DNA from: a virus
Virus record (IMG/VR): IMGVR_UViG_3300034105_003101
Coordinates: 1-23,578 of that record
DNA length: 23,578 nucleotides
Reading direction: 5' to 3' (one strand)
The translations under genes were made by a program, and so were the position numbers. The notes under the pieces were generated by a model. The model saw only the letters and a program-made list of their open reading frames with translations. It was not told where the DNA came from and ran no database searches. The first letter of the stretch is position 1. The number at the start of each line of letters is the position of its first letter. Positions 1 to 9,310 of the stretch are shown here, piece by piece.

Positions 1-75
1 CCAAAAAAGCTCGTGGAGACCGTGCTTCGCATGGCCAAGGGCACCACGGGTCTCCTGGACAGCCTGAAAGCCTAG
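1..75 (+). CDS. Tail assembly chaperone, zero-frame product, C-terminal end (gpG-like, partial)
   Basis: The frame from base 1 is open and ends at TAG 73-75; only the last 24 residues are in the window. No fold can be recognised from so little. The call rests on context: the fragment lies directly before a tape measure gene, where lambdoid and many other siphoviruses encode gpG, a chaperone that coats the tape measure protein during tail assembly. It also carries an A AAA AAG slippery heptamer in the correct frame. After the heptamer the zero frame continues for 21 codons and stops, giving the short form of the protein. Confidence 0.75.
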   Translation, partial: PKKLVETVLRMAKGTTGLLDSLKA

Positions 76-311
76 ATGACTGGGTGTGGGGGATTCGCCG
101 GCAGGTGAGCCTCCTACTCGATCATGGCCACCAATACGCCCGGCATTATCCAATCGGCATGGTTTGGGAAGAATCCCAGATCGTCGTCCAGCGGATCAAC
201 CAAGAGCTAGCAAGCAGTACCGCGCTGCTCCAGATCGCTGGTTCAGCCGTGATGTCCAAACCCGGGGCCAAGGCCCTGCAAAAAGTGCTGAAGGAGTTGA
301 CGAGTGGCTAA
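1..311 (+). CDS. Tail assembly chaperone, -1 frameshift product (gpGT-like, partial)
   Basis: After slipping back one base on the heptamer at 3-9, translation continues in frame 3, which is open from the heptamer to TAA 309-311 and adds 100 residues. This extension has no plausible start with a ribosome site of its own; the GTG at 84 has no Shine-Dalgarno. It overlaps the tape measure start at 304 by 8 bases. This is the gpG/gpGT arrangement: the long form carries a T domain that in lambda binds the major tail protein while the G part holds the tape measure. The extension contains residues such as DDWVWGIRRQVSLLLDHGH near its start and ends in a Lys- and Leu-rich helix-like segment. Frame, slippery site, stem and position agree, so confidence is high although the N-terminal part is missing. 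Confidence 0.85.
   Translation, partial: KKARGDRASHGQGHHGSPGQPESLDDWVWGIRRQVSLLLDHGHQYARHYPIGMVWEESQIVVQRINQELASSTALLQIAGSAVMSKPGAKALQKVLKELTSG
3..55 (+). promoter_or_regulatory. Programmed -1 ribosomal frameshift signal
   Basis: A AAA AAG (3-9) is the strongest bacterial -1 slippery heptamer and sits in the required X XXY YYZ phase relative to the zero frame. After a 5-base spacer (10-14), GGAGACC (15-21) pairs perfectly with GGTCTCC (49-55). GTGC (22-25) can extend the stem with GCAC (41-44) across a 4-base bulge. Spacer length and stem stability fit a ribosome-stalling element. The efficiency cannot be read from sequence. Confidence 0.85.
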
Positions 312-3300
312 GGGTAACCGCGACGTAGAGCTAGTAATCCGGGCTAAAAACGAAGCCAGTAAAGCTCTCGACGCGGTTTCCTCAGCGCTCGACTCCTTGA
401 GCAAGTCACAGGCTGGTGTGGCCAAGGGGTCCGACAAGACCTCCGGGCTGCTGGCCAACCTTGGGGCAGAACTCTCCAAGCTCAATTCCCAGATCGGCGG
501 CATGTCGACGCTGGATCGTCTGTCCAACAGCATGGAGAAGGCCGCGGGCTCAGTTGTACGACTGGAGCAAGGTCTCGCATCGCTGACGGACGACCAAGCC
601 AAGCTGGCCGCCGAGATCAGCAAGACGGAAAGCGCGCTGGCCGGGCTGAACACTCAGTCCACCCAGATGCAGCAGACGCTGACCAAGCAGTCCGCCGCCG
701 CGAAAGCCGCAAAAACCGAACTGGCCGCGCTCAACGAGCAGGTTAAAGCTGGCGAGACTTCGCTCGGCAACTCGGTGAAGAACTCCCAGAAGTACGAAAC
801 CCAGCTGCAGTCGCTCGAAGCGAAACTGTCGGCCACGAAGGTCAAACACCGGGACCTCACCCGAGAAATCCTCAACGCCGAGACGCCATCGAACAAGCTG
901 GTTGCGGCTTTCGAGCGTACCGATGCCGCGCTGATCAAACAGTCGGCTGCACTGGCTAAGGCCCAAGCGTCCTACGCGGGCACGGCAGGTGCGACCAAGG
1001 AAATTGAAAGCTCGCTGGCCCGCCTGCGCACCGCCCAGGTTACTGCGGCCGCCGCATTCGAGCAGAGCAGCGCTTCCCAGCAGAAGACTGCCGCCAGCCT
1101 GAAGGAAGTCGGCGGGGCCGTCCGGGATGCCGCCAAGCAGCTTTCCACCCTCAAGGTCACTGCCGAGGGTAACGCTACCGCACTAGAGCGTCAGGACTCG
1201 GCGCTGAAGCAGTCCCGCGTGCAGTTGGACGCTGTGAAGGCTTCTGCCCTGCAGGCTGACGTTGCGCTGGAGAAGATCGGCGGCACGGTTCGCCAGCGGC
1301 TGTTGCGCTCACTGGTCGACTCTCAGGTTGAGCTGAAGAAGTACCAGCAGGCTTGGCAGGAATCGACGGCGGCAGTCAGCCGAGCCGTTGCGACCGGTGA
1401 GAAGACTGCGACACCGAGCCCTGAGCTGTCGGCCAACATCGCCATCGCCAAGGCTTCCAAGATCGCCTACCTCGAGTTGCAGGTTGCCCTGCAGCAGATG
1501 CGCACCGCTGTCCGGGAAGCCGGCACCGACGTGATCAAACTCTCCGGGGCGCAGCAGACTTTCGTCAGCGCACTGGATCGGGTGAAAGGTAAGACCCTCG
1601 AGGTTGCCGCCGCCCAGCAGAAACTGACCGGTGCAGCGGCCACGGCCGGCGCATCAGTCGTGAATACGGCAGCCCGGCAAGCGAACGCCTACCAGCAGGT
1701 GGGTGGCTCTGTTTCCCGGATGGCCAACGAGGCGAACAAGGCCGGCAAGTCGCTGACCGATCTGGAAGCCAAAGGTCGCCAAGCCCTGTCGTGGGGTCAG
1801 CGCCTGAACAGCGAGATGATCGCACTGGCGACCTCGTTCGTCGGCGTCTACGCGGCCATCCAGCAGCTCACCAACGTCACCAAGACGTTCCAAGATATGG
1901 AAGCCGTCTCGTCTCGACTGGGCGTAGCGTTCGGCGGCAACACTCAGGTCATCGGCCGCGAGATGCGCTGGTTGCAGGAAGAGGCTGACCGGCTCGGGAT
2001 CGACATCCGCGTGCTGGCAGGTGAGTATTCCAAGCTCGCCATCGCCACCAAAGGTTCTGCACTGGAAGGTAAGGCTACGCGGGACATCTTCGTCTCGATG
2101 TCTGAGGCTTTCCGGGTCAGCAAGCTCTCGTCGACCCAGATGGAGGGGGCCTTCAACGCCATCACCCAGATGGTGTCCAAGGGCAACGTCTCGATGGAAG
2201 AGCTGCGTCAGCAGCTGGGTGAGCGGCTGTACGGCGCGTTCACTCTCGCCGGTAAGGCGATGGGTAAAACTGGCAAAGAGCTGAGTGACCTGATCTCCAC
2301 CGGCAAGCTGGCCACCGATGAGTTCCTGCCTAAGTTCGCCCAGCAGCTCGACGAAACCTTCGGTCCACAATTGCCGGATGCGTTGAAGTCGCTGACCACC
2401 GAGATCGGCCAATTCCAGAACGAGCTGACCAAGGCCCAGATGCAAGTTGCCAAGGGCGGCTTCATCGAAGGGCTGCGCGTCGGCCTCGAAACCCTGACCG
2501 TCTTCTTCAAGTCAGATGAGGGTGTCCGGTTCTTCAACAGCCTGGGTGCTGCAGCCGGGGGCATGATCAAGGTCATCGCGGCGCTACCCAAATACTTCGA
2601 CGAGATTTCCATCGTTCTCGGGGTGCTGTTCGCCCGCAAGGCCACCGGCTGGTTCACGGACATGGCGACCGGTGCCACCAAGTTCACGGCGGCGATGAAA
2701 CCGTTGCCGGCGGCAATCGCAGCGACCACGGTCAAGTACGACTACATGGGTGTGGCTATCCACAGCACCTCTGTGGCCACAGCAGCCACCCTGCCGCTGC
2801 TGACCCGCATGCAGATGGGGTTGGTCGGCGTTCGCACGAACCTGATGGCCACAGCCTCCACGATGACGATCGCTCGAGCCTCCACGCTGGCTCTGGCAGG
2901 TTCGATGAACGTGCTGCGCGGTGCATTTGCGCTGGTTGGCGGCCTGCCGGGGCTGTTGATCACCGGCCTGACGATGGCGTTCGGCTATTGGCTGACCAGC
3001 GCCAACGATGTGATCGACACCACGTCGAAGCACGAAGAGCAGATGACTCGGCTCATCGACCTGTACGCCCGCACCAAGGGCGGCGCAGAGGGTTGGGCTG
3101 TTGCGCTGAAGGAAGTGAACGTCCTCAACGCTTCCAAGGTCGCCGAGCAGATGCGCGACCAGTTGCAGGAAGAGATCAGTAAAATCGCCGTCAACATTGA
3201 GATGGGCGATGCGGGCCTTGGTCGTTTGCGACTAGCCCGAGGGGATTTCGGTGACACCGGCAAGGAGTTATTCGAGCTGCTGCGCAAGGCTGAGCGCGGC

Positions 3301-5490
3301 GAGATCACGATCAACGCACTGTCCAAGCGCCTGAGTGAGATGGGTGCCGCTGCATCAGGTGCCGCACCTGAAATCAAGAAGGCTTTGGTTGACTCTGCTG
3401 AGCTGGTCACTTCGGCAGCCAAGCTCGAGGCCGGCCTGTCCAAGCAGGTTCTCATCGCCGAGAAGGCCGGGGGTGCCATCGGTAACGTCTCACCTGCTGT
3501 GCGCGAGCTAACCAAGGACCTGGACTCGCTGGCCGAAGCTGCCGGTGTAAACGGCGGCGTGGTGACCGAGAAGTTGGTCGACCCGTCTGTGAAGCTGGGC
3601 GAAGCACTCGACACTCTGCTGGGCAAGGTTCCGAGCCTGACCGATGAGCTGAAGTTACTCGAGCAGACCAAGGAAATTGACGACATCCTGAAGACTGCCG
3701 ACGCGATTGTCGGCCTCGACAAGACCAGTGCAGCCTACCTGAAGCTGGTTGACACCGCGAAGAAGGCTAAAGGTGAGCTACAGGCCGCCTTCGACGAGAA
3801 GCAGTTCAAAGAGTCGTACAACCTGCTGTCCAAGGGTGGCAGCGGCGTTGAGCAATCGGCAGCCCTGCTGCGTCAGCGTGAGGGTTTCCAAGGAACCGCC
3901 AAGTACGACGTGAACGCCTTCCGGGCGGGATTCGGTTCGGACACCACCACGCTGGCAGACGGCACGATCCAAAAGATCACCGAAGGCATGAAGGTCAGCG
4001 TGGCCGATGCCAACCGTGATCTGATCCGCCGCATCGGTGAGTTCCAAGATGTCATTCGCGGCCAGGTGGGCAAGGAGAAGTTCGCTTCCCTAGACCCTCA
4101 GCAGCAGGCCGTGCTGACTTCGGTGGCCTACAACTACGGCAGCCTACCAAAGGAAATCGCTGCTGCAGTCCGTGAGGGTTCGGTACAGGACGTGTCCGCT
4201 GCGATCAAGGCTCGTGGAACCGACAACGCGGGTGTCAACTCCAACCGCCGCAATCAGGAAGCGTACCTCTACCAAGCCTCGCCACAGATCAACGCCGAAG
4301 CCAGCGGCAAGATGGTGGACGAAGAGTTGAAGGCTGGCGAGCGCAAACAGGAACAGGCTGACCAGTACCACGAGCGTTTGGGTCAGACACTTGAGCTGAA
4401 GAAAGAAGAAGCAGAACTCAAGAAGCGGGAAGCTGAAACCGATCAGCGCCGCACCCTGCAGGAAGAGATCAACCTCTCGCTGACCAAGGCGAACAACGAC
4501 GCCAAGAAGGCTGGCACCGAGCTGACCGCTGCCGAGAAGCAAACGATCACCGAAACCACCGCAGCCCTGTATCAGATCAAGGCTGCTGAGGACGCGATCA
4601 CCGAGGCCAAAAAGCAGCAGGAAGCCGCTGATACCCGGATCAACACGCTGACCCAGACTCGCCGGGACTTGATAGACCAAGCCCGGTTCGCGCTTGAGAC
4701 GGGTAACGCCGAGGGCTACGAAGCGCTGAAGCTACAACTGATCGGTGTCGAGCAGCAGTTGCAGGCCGCCATCGCAGCACAAATAGCGTTCTGGGAAGCC
4801 TCCGCTGACCCTGAAAAAGCAGCGGCCGCCATTGCTAACCTCAACAGTCTGAAGAATAGCCTCGGTCAGGTTAACCAAACTTCAATCCTGACCGCATTCA
4901 ACGTCGGCAAGATGTTCGGCGACAACCTGATTGCAGGTGCCAACAACTTCTTGGCCAAAATCCGCGAAACTGGGGATGTGCTCGGTTCGCTGAAAGAGGC
5001 GTTCCGACAGTTCGCCTCGGACTTCCTGCTGCAGTTGGCGCAGATGATCCTCAAACAGGCCATCTTCAACGCGCTGCAGGCTGCTGGGGTCGGCGCTGGC
5101 GGCGGAATAGGCGGCGGTATCATGGCCGCATTCGGGGCAACCCAGCAGCACACGGGCGGTATCGCCGGGGCGCAGAATAACCGCAGCCGAACTGCTTCAC
5201 CGGCTTGGTTCGCCAATGCCACCCGGTATCACTCAGGTGGTGTCGCCGGCCTCAAGCCGAACGAAGTGCCGACCATCCTCGAGAAGGGCGAAGAGGTGTT
5301 GCCAGCGAGCGATCCGCGTCACGTCAACAACGGTGGTGGAAGCGCGCCGGCTCAGTCGGTTAAGATCGTCAACGCAATCGACGCTGGCAGCTTCGTCTCC
5401 GCGGGTGTGGAAGACGTGCAGGGTCAGAAGGCGATCCTCAATTTCATCCGAGCAAACTCAAGCGCCGTTAAGGGCGCCCTCGGCGTTTAG
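304..5490 (+). CDS. Tail tape measure protein with internal lysozyme-like domain
   Basis: This 1728-residue protein sets tail length and is thought to pass down the tail tube at infection. GTG start with AAGGAG at 291-296, 7 bases away. Residues 1-500 are Ala/Lys/Glu/Gln-rich coiled coil. Residues about 525-690 match the conserved N-terminal domain of tape measure proteins, with a stretch like SMEELRQQLGERLYGAF. A hydrophobic segment lies at about 864-900. Residues about 1185-1325 resemble GH24 phage lysozymes: E1193 and D1202 have the E-x8-D spacing of the T4 lysozyme catalytic pair, followed by GFG and later a VAYNYG motif. The position of the catalytic Thr is not conserved. More coiled coil follows (about 1340-1500). 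The C-terminus has the glycine-rich HSGGVAGLKPNEVP-type motif typical of these proteins. It is about twice the length of lambda gpH, suggesting a long tail. Confidence 0.95.
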   Translation: MAKGNRDVELVIRAKNEASKALDAVSSALDSLSKSQAGVAKGSDKTSGLLANLGAELSKLNSQIGGMSTLDRLSNSMEKAAGSVVRLEQGLASLTDDQAKLAAEISKTESALAGLNTQSTQMQQTLTKQSAAAKAAKTELAALNEQVKAGETSLGNSVKNSQKYETQLQSLEAKLSATKVKHRDLTREILNAETPSNKLVAAFERTDAALIKQSAALAKAQASYAGTAGATKEIESSLARLRTAQVTAAAAFEQSSASQQKTAASLKEVGGAVRDAAKQLSTLKVTAEGNATALERQDSALKQSRVQLDAVKASALQADVALEKIGGTVRQRLLRSLVDSQVELKKYQQAWQESTAAVSRAVATGEKTATPSPELSANIAIAKASKIAYLELQVALQQMRTAVREAGTDVIKLSGAQQTFVSALDRVKGKTLEVAAAQQKLTGAAATAGASVVNTAARQANAYQQVGGSVSRMANEANKAGKSLTDLEAKGRQALSWGQRLNSEMIALATSFVGVYAAIQQLTNVTKTFQDMEAVSSRLGVAFGGNTQVIGREMRWLQEEADRLGIDIRVLAGEYSKLAIATKGSALEGKATRDIFVSMSEAFRVSKLSSTQMEGAFNAITQMVSKGNVSMEELRQQLGERLYGAFTLAGKAMGKTGKELSDLISTGKLATDEFLPKFAQQLDETFGPQLPDALKSLTTEIGQFQNELTKAQMQVAKGGFIEGLRVGLETLTVFFKSDEGVRFFNSLGAAAGGMIKVIAALPKYFDEISIVLGVLFARKATGWFTDMATGATKFTAAMKPLPAAIAATTVKYDYMGVAIHSTSVATAATLPLLTRMQMGLVGVRTNLMATASTMTIARASTLALAGSMNVLRGAFALVGGLPGLLITGLTMAFGYWLTSANDVIDTTSKHEEQMTRLIDLYARTKGGAEGWAVALKEVNVLNASKVAEQMRDQLQEEISKIAVNIEMGDAGLGRLRLARGDFGDTGKELFELLRKAERGEITINALSKRLSEMGAAASGAAPEIKKALVDSAELVTSAAKLEAGLSKQVLIAEKAGGAIGNVSPAVRELTKDLDSLAEAAGVNGGVVTEKLVDPSVKLGEALDTLLGKVPSLTDELKLLEQTKEIDDILKTADAIVGLDKTSAAYLKLVDTAKKAKGELQAAFDEKQFKESYNLLSKGGSGVEQSAALLRQREGFQGTAKYDVNAFRAGFGSDTTTLADGTIQKITEGMKVSVADANRDLIRRIGEFQDVIRGQVGKEKFASLDPQQQAVLTSVAYNYGSLPKEIAAAVREGSVQDVSAAIKARGTDNAGVNSNRRNQEAYLYQASPQINAEASGKMVDEELKAGERKQEQADQYHERLGQTLELKKEEAELKKREAETDQRRTLQEEINLSLTKANNDAKKAGTELTAAEKQTITETTAALYQIKAAEDAITEAKKQQEAADTRINTLTQTRRDLIDQARFALETGNAEGYEALKLQLIGVEQQLQAAIAAQIAFWEASADPEKAAAAIANLNSLKNSLGQVNQTSILTAFNVGKMFGDNLIAGANNFLAKIRETGDVLGSLKEAFRQFASDFLLQLAQMILKQAIFNALQAAGVGAGGGIGGGIMAAFGATQQHTGGIAGAQNNRSRTASPAWFANATRYHSGGVAGLKPNEVPTILEKGEEVLPASDPRHVNNGGGSAPAQSVKIVNAIDAGSFVSAGVEDVQGQKAILNFIRANSSAVKGALGV

Positions 5491-5499
5491 GAGAACAAC

Positions 5500-6531
5500 A
5501 TGGCATACGCCACCGGCACCGTAGCCAATCACACAGCGATGTGGGACACGCTGCTGACCTTCCTGACAACCAACGCTACATTGGTGTCAGCGGGACAGGC
5601 TTGGACCAAGGTTTGGGAGATTCCGGGGCAACCCGAAGTGGTTATGCGCAGCCCGTCTGGTGCTCACGTCGCCATGAAGCGCACCGATGAGACGTTGACT
5701 GCGGGTGAGTCAGTGATCTGGTTGAGTGGCTGCACGGGTGTTGTTCCGTCTGCCCCCAACTACATGAGTCACGTCAACTCGCTTGCCCGCGGCCCGGCGG
5801 CGTTCCTCGATCATAACCCGATGACCTACTGGATCGTGGCCAACGGTCGCAGGTTCGTCTTGGTAGTCAAGATGTCCACTGTCTACCAGGCTATTTACGG
5901 TGGGTTTTTCCTACCGTATGCGGCACCAACGGCGTACCCGTACCCAATGTTCATCGGGGGGACTCGAGGATTCTCGTCGTTGCATAGCTTTTACCAAGCC
6001 CCACTCTCATGGCGTGCGGTTGAATCCGACTACCACCGTCAGTTTGTGTACCCCCGGGCAGCGTATGTCAGCATCGTTCAGTATTGCGACAGCCCGGCGA
6101 CAATGATGCGACCGGACGCAATTTGGATGGGCGGGACAATTGACTACAACGGGACGATGCCGATCCTGCCGCGTTTTGTGGTTGGACCACGCGGCTTCCC
6201 CAGTTCGGTTGAAGATACTCTTGACGGAAACGCATACCTATCAACCCCAAATTCAACCGGAGTTACCCGGTTCGGTTACAACACCGTGCGCAGCCGGATG
6301 ATCGCAGGTCTCAACGGTGAGTTGGCACTGACCCCAATCACACTGATGGCGTTCAACACAGTCGATCCGGTCACCCCGGTGACCTACGGGATATTGGATG
6401 GGTGTTACTCAGTTCCCGGCTACGACAACTCAGCAGAAACAATCATCACAGTTGGCGGCGTGAACCATTTAGTTGTCGCCAACATCGCCCGCACAGGGGT
6501 TGACGAATACTGGGCTCTGGCTCTGGAGTAA
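5500..6531 (+). CDS. Minor tail / virion structural protein
   Basis: 343 residues; ATG preceded by AGGAG with 6 bases between, 9 bases after the tape measure stop. It has no signal peptide or membrane segment, and is rich in Tyr, Pro, Gly and Thr as expected for a beta-structured virion protein. Residues near 110-150 (ANGRRFVLVVKMSTVYQAIY, then GGFFLPYAAP) match, as I recall them, a family of tail proteins found directly after the tape measure gene in Pseudomonas siphoviruses. The exact role (distal tail, fibre or adhesin) is unknown. Position in the tail operon is the main functional evidence. The following gene has a similar size and an analogous aromatic segment, so the two may be distant paralogues. 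Confidence 0.8.
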   Translation: MAYATGTVANHTAMWDTLLTFLTTNATLVSAGQAWTKVWEIPGQPEVVMRSPSGAHVAMKRTDETLTAGESVIWLSGCTGVVPSAPNYMSHVNSLARGPAAFLDHNPMTYWIVANGRRFVLVVKMSTVYQAIYGGFFLPYAAPTAYPYPMFIGGTRGFSSLHSFYQAPLSWRAVESDYHRQFVYPRAAYVSIVQYCDSPATMMRPDAIWMGGTIDYNGTMPILPRFVVGPRGFPSSVEDTLDGNAYLSTPNSTGVTRFGYNTVRSRMIAGLNGELALTPITLMAFNTVDPVTPVTYGILDGCYSVPGYDNSAETIITVGGVNHLVVANIARTGVDEYWALALE

Positions 6532-6535
6532 CCCA

Positions 6536-7582
6536 ATGACTTACAGCGTTTCTGCAATCAGTTCAGTGAACGAGATACCGGCATTGCTCAAGAGCTTTGC
6601 AGACACTCTCGGGTATACAACGACTACCGTCAGCGGAACTTCGGTAACCGTTAAGCACCCGACCTACACCCTCGCAAAGGTATTCACGATTTCCGCGCTA
6701 ATAACAGGGTCAGCCGAGACCTTGCGACACCGAATATCTGTTGCGTGTAGTGCCCCCGGCGCAACAGCTGCGATCGCCGAGTCTCCGAAGTTGAATCCTA
6801 CCGGGGTGAACAACGCCGCTTCGGTGGTCGTATCGTTACCTACCAAAATACACCTGATCGGAAAACTCGCTGGCGGTTCATCCAACCCCTCCGAGAGTTT
6901 TATCGCCGGGGTGATCGAGTATGGATTTAACCTTTATCGCCACTTCTACCTCGGCCATATCGAGAAGATCACAGCATTCGACGGCGGCGAGCTAACCACT
7001 GGTTCAGCATTCCAAGTGACCGGCAAGTCCACTCGGACTGTCAATTACATGGATAACGGCGACACCTACTACCCGTTCAGTGCCAACACCAATGTCAACG
7101 GTGATGCAGGAAACGGCGGGGCCTACATCAACCATGTGGCGAACGCAGTTCCATGGCGAATGTTCTCGAGCGCGGCTGGTGTCGGTGGGCAAACGATAGA
7201 TACGTTCTTGGCCACCTACGGCGGGGCAATGATCCTCGGCGGGATCAAGGATGGGATCAACACCGGCTACTTGGCGTGTGGAAAGAGCCCTTTCGCGGCA
7301 GCACAGGTAATGGCACCGGTCAATCTGTACATCGGCAAGCGCATCGCTAGCGCTCAGTATTTCCAAGCCGTTGGTAGGGCCGCGGGTGCTCGCATGGTCA
7401 ACATGGAAGACCTTGAGCCTGGAGTTGAAGTTTCAGTCGGCACGCAGCTTTGGCGGGTGTTCCCGGTGTTCTCCAAAACATCAGCAAAGTCCACAACCTA
7501 CGTCATCAACACCCCCTCAAACGGATTCCCACCCACCAACACGAGTTACTTCATGGGTATGGCCTACAAAGTGAGCGACTAA
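6536..7582 (+). CDS. Minor tail / virion structural protein
   Basis: 348 residues. The open frame extends upstream to 6473, but the ATG at 6536 has GGAG 7 bases before it and follows the previous stop by 4 bases, so this start is chosen. The protein is Gly/Thr/Ser/Asn-rich without membrane segments. A middle segment (YGFNLYRHFYLGHIEK, followed by FDGGEL) resembles a conserved motif of virion proteins located downstream of tape measure genes, as I recall them. Function is unknown. It is probably part of the distal tail together with its neighbours, with which it is co-transcribed and nearly contiguous. Confidence 0.78.
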   Translation: MTYSVSAISSVNEIPALLKSFADTLGYTTTTVSGTSVTVKHPTYTLAKVFTISALITGSAETLRHRISVACSAPGATAAIAESPKLNPTGVNNAASVVVSLPTKIHLIGKLAGGSSNPSESFIAGVIEYGFNLYRHFYLGHIEKITAFDGGELTTGSAFQVTGKSTRTVNYMDNGDTYYPFSANTNVNGDAGNGGAYINHVANAVPWRMFSSAAGVGGQTIDTFLATYGGAMILGGIKDGINTGYLACGKSPFAAAQVMAPVNLYIGKRIASAQYFQAVGRAAGARMVNMEDLEPGVEVSVGTQLWRVFPVFSKTSAKSTTYVINTPSNGFPPTNTSYFMGMAYKVSD

Positions 7583-7585
7583 GCG

Positions 7586-9286
7586 ATGGCGGTCGGTGGA
7601 TTTCTAAGTAGCGGTTTCAACGATTGGTTCCCACAACCGGGTAGCGAACCGTTGGGTCTCGACTGGGACTACGGCCCCCTAGTCCTAACGGATAGTGCAG
7701 CGGCAATCTCAGGTCCGTTCGCTGACAGCCGCCCGATGGGGTCCAACAGCTACTCCCCAACTGCAGCTTCACGGAGCTTCAGCTACTTCGACGACTACTA
7801 CAATCGGATGCACTTCGTCCCGTTACGGTTCGACTTCGGAGCAATCACCTCGACGTTAACTACCGACATCGTTGTCTGGAACGCATACCTCTACGACACG
7901 GTGACACTCAGTGACATTGGTATCGACTCGAGTGTGGGTCTCAGCGTCGACCCCGATGCCCCGCTTGTATTCAATCCGCTGCAGAGTCGATCTTTCACTT
8001 TAGAAGCGAATGTGAACGGGTCGGCCACGGTCGACACTCAAATCGCATGGCAGTTCGACATCCCGTTCACCTACAACTTCCAAGTGACCGGAACGAGGGT
8101 TAAGGAATGGCCACTTGAGCCGAATTGGTCGCAGCCCTACCGGATCATTCACAGCTTTAGGACTGAGATTCTTCGCAGCCGATCGGGTAAGGAACAACGT
8201 ATCGCCCTGCGCACGTCACCGCGAAAGTCACTTGAGTACCAGTCACTCGCTCAAGGTACAAAGTTCAACGCGGTCAAGGACTTACTGTGGTCGTGGCAGG
8301 ACAAATCCTTCGTACTCCCCGAGTTGGTCAGATACGTCACCACTACCACCGATTTGGCACCGGGCGCGGACACACTGCTAGTGGACAGCGCAACCGATTG
8401 GATCACAGACGGTACGACGGTTCTGCTGAGCTACGCGGGGGTAACCGAATTGCGAGTAGTCAACAGCGTAACCGGAACTTCGATTACGTTTAAAACCGTG
8501 TCAGGGAAATCTTGGCCAACCGGTTCGCGCATGTACGCAGCTCTGACCGGGTACATGGGTGGCTCGATGCAGGTCGACCGGCTGACTAACAACTTGGTTA
8601 GCGTGGGGACCAAGTTTGAAGTGACCCCGTTGTCCGAAGCTTGGGTCGAACCGCCAGCCGCCGCGCAGACGTATAACGGTCGTGAATTATTCCTGAAGAA
8701 GCCGAACTGGAGTAAGGAAGTCGGGTCGACCGCTCAGCACGAAGTCGACGAGTTGGATTTCGATCGTGGTGCAGTGTACCGGTACAGCCCGGTGGCGTTC
8801 GGCACTGAGGTTCGTCGAGCGCTATACCTGAACCGTAATGCCAACGAAGCGACTGACCTGTTGAACTTCTTTAAGCGGATGCGCGGTCGTCAGGGTGAGT
8901 TTTATATGCCCACTTGGGAATACGATTTTGCACCGAAGGTTCAAGCCGAAGCGGCCTCAGCTTCCATGAAGGTCGAAGGGGGTGATTTTGCCACCGCATA
9001 CGGATCGTCGACGGTGCATAAGGCCATGTTCGTAATGCTGGCGAGCGGCACACTCCTGCTGCGCAAAGTAATGAGTGTCGAGCAAGTGGTCGCAGATGGG
9101 GTCACGGACTCGCTAATTACCGTCGACTCCAACTGGGGTGTCGCGTTCAACCAAGACACGATCGTGATGTGCGGGTGGATGCCCGTATGGCGACTAGCCT
9201 CGGACGACCTAACTGTTGAGTGGCTAACCAACACAGTCGCTCAGGTGCAGATGACAATGAGTACACTTGAGGATTTACCAGTTTGA
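7586..9286 (+). CDS. Minor tail protein (tail tip or baseplate hub candidate)
   Basis: 566 residues; ATG lies 3 bases after the previous TAA with only a weak ribosome site, so translation is probably coupled to the gene before. The sequence is beta-rich with many Trp, Tyr and Asp. A segment around residues 410-455 (RRALYLNRNANEATDLLNFF, then RGRQGEFYMPTWEYDF) resembles the part of phage tail proteins that describes an Arg-rich helix followed by a Trp strand. I recognise it from tail modules that also carry a BR0599-type gene, which is the next gene here. The order (tape measure, minor tail proteins, gpL-like, tip) places it at the distal tail. No enzymatic motif is visible. Confidence 0.78.
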   Translation: MAVGGFLSSGFNDWFPQPGSEPLGLDWDYGPLVLTDSAAAISGPFADSRPMGSNSYSPTAASRSFSYFDDYYNRMHFVPLRFDFGAITSTLTTDIVVWNAYLYDTVTLSDIGIDSSVGLSVDPDAPLVFNPLQSRSFTLEANVNGSATVDTQIAWQFDIPFTYNFQVTGTRVKEWPLEPNWSQPYRIIHSFRTEILRSRSGKEQRIALRTSPRKSLEYQSLAQGTKFNAVKDLLWSWQDKSFVLPELVRYVTTTTDLAPGADTLLVDSATDWITDGTTVLLSYAGVTELRVVNSVTGTSITFKTVSGKSWPTGSRMYAALTGYMGGSMQVDRLTNNLVSVGTKFEVTPLSEAWVEPPAAAQTYNGRELFLKKPNWSKEVGSTAQHEVDELDFDRGAVYRYSPVAFGTEVRRALYLNRNANEATDLLNFFKRMRGRQGEFYMPTWEYDFAPKVQAEAASASMKVEGGDFATAYGSSTVHKAMFVMLASGTLLLRKVMSVEQVVADGVTDSLITVDSNWGVAFNQDTIVMCGWMPVWRLASDDLTVEWLTNTVAQVQMTMSTLEDLPV

Positions 9287-9310
9287 ACATTCAATCCGCC
9301 GGGGTGACGC

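Noticed and set aside
84-311. Independent 75-residue gene starting at GTG 84
   Set aside because: No ribosome site; the frame is open further upstream and joins the previous gene exactly at a -1 slippery heptamer, so it is the frameshift extension.
1654-2445. 263-residue open frame on the minus strand inside the tape measure gene
   Set aside because: It is a GC-rich shadow of the tape measure codons, without ribosome site or domain.
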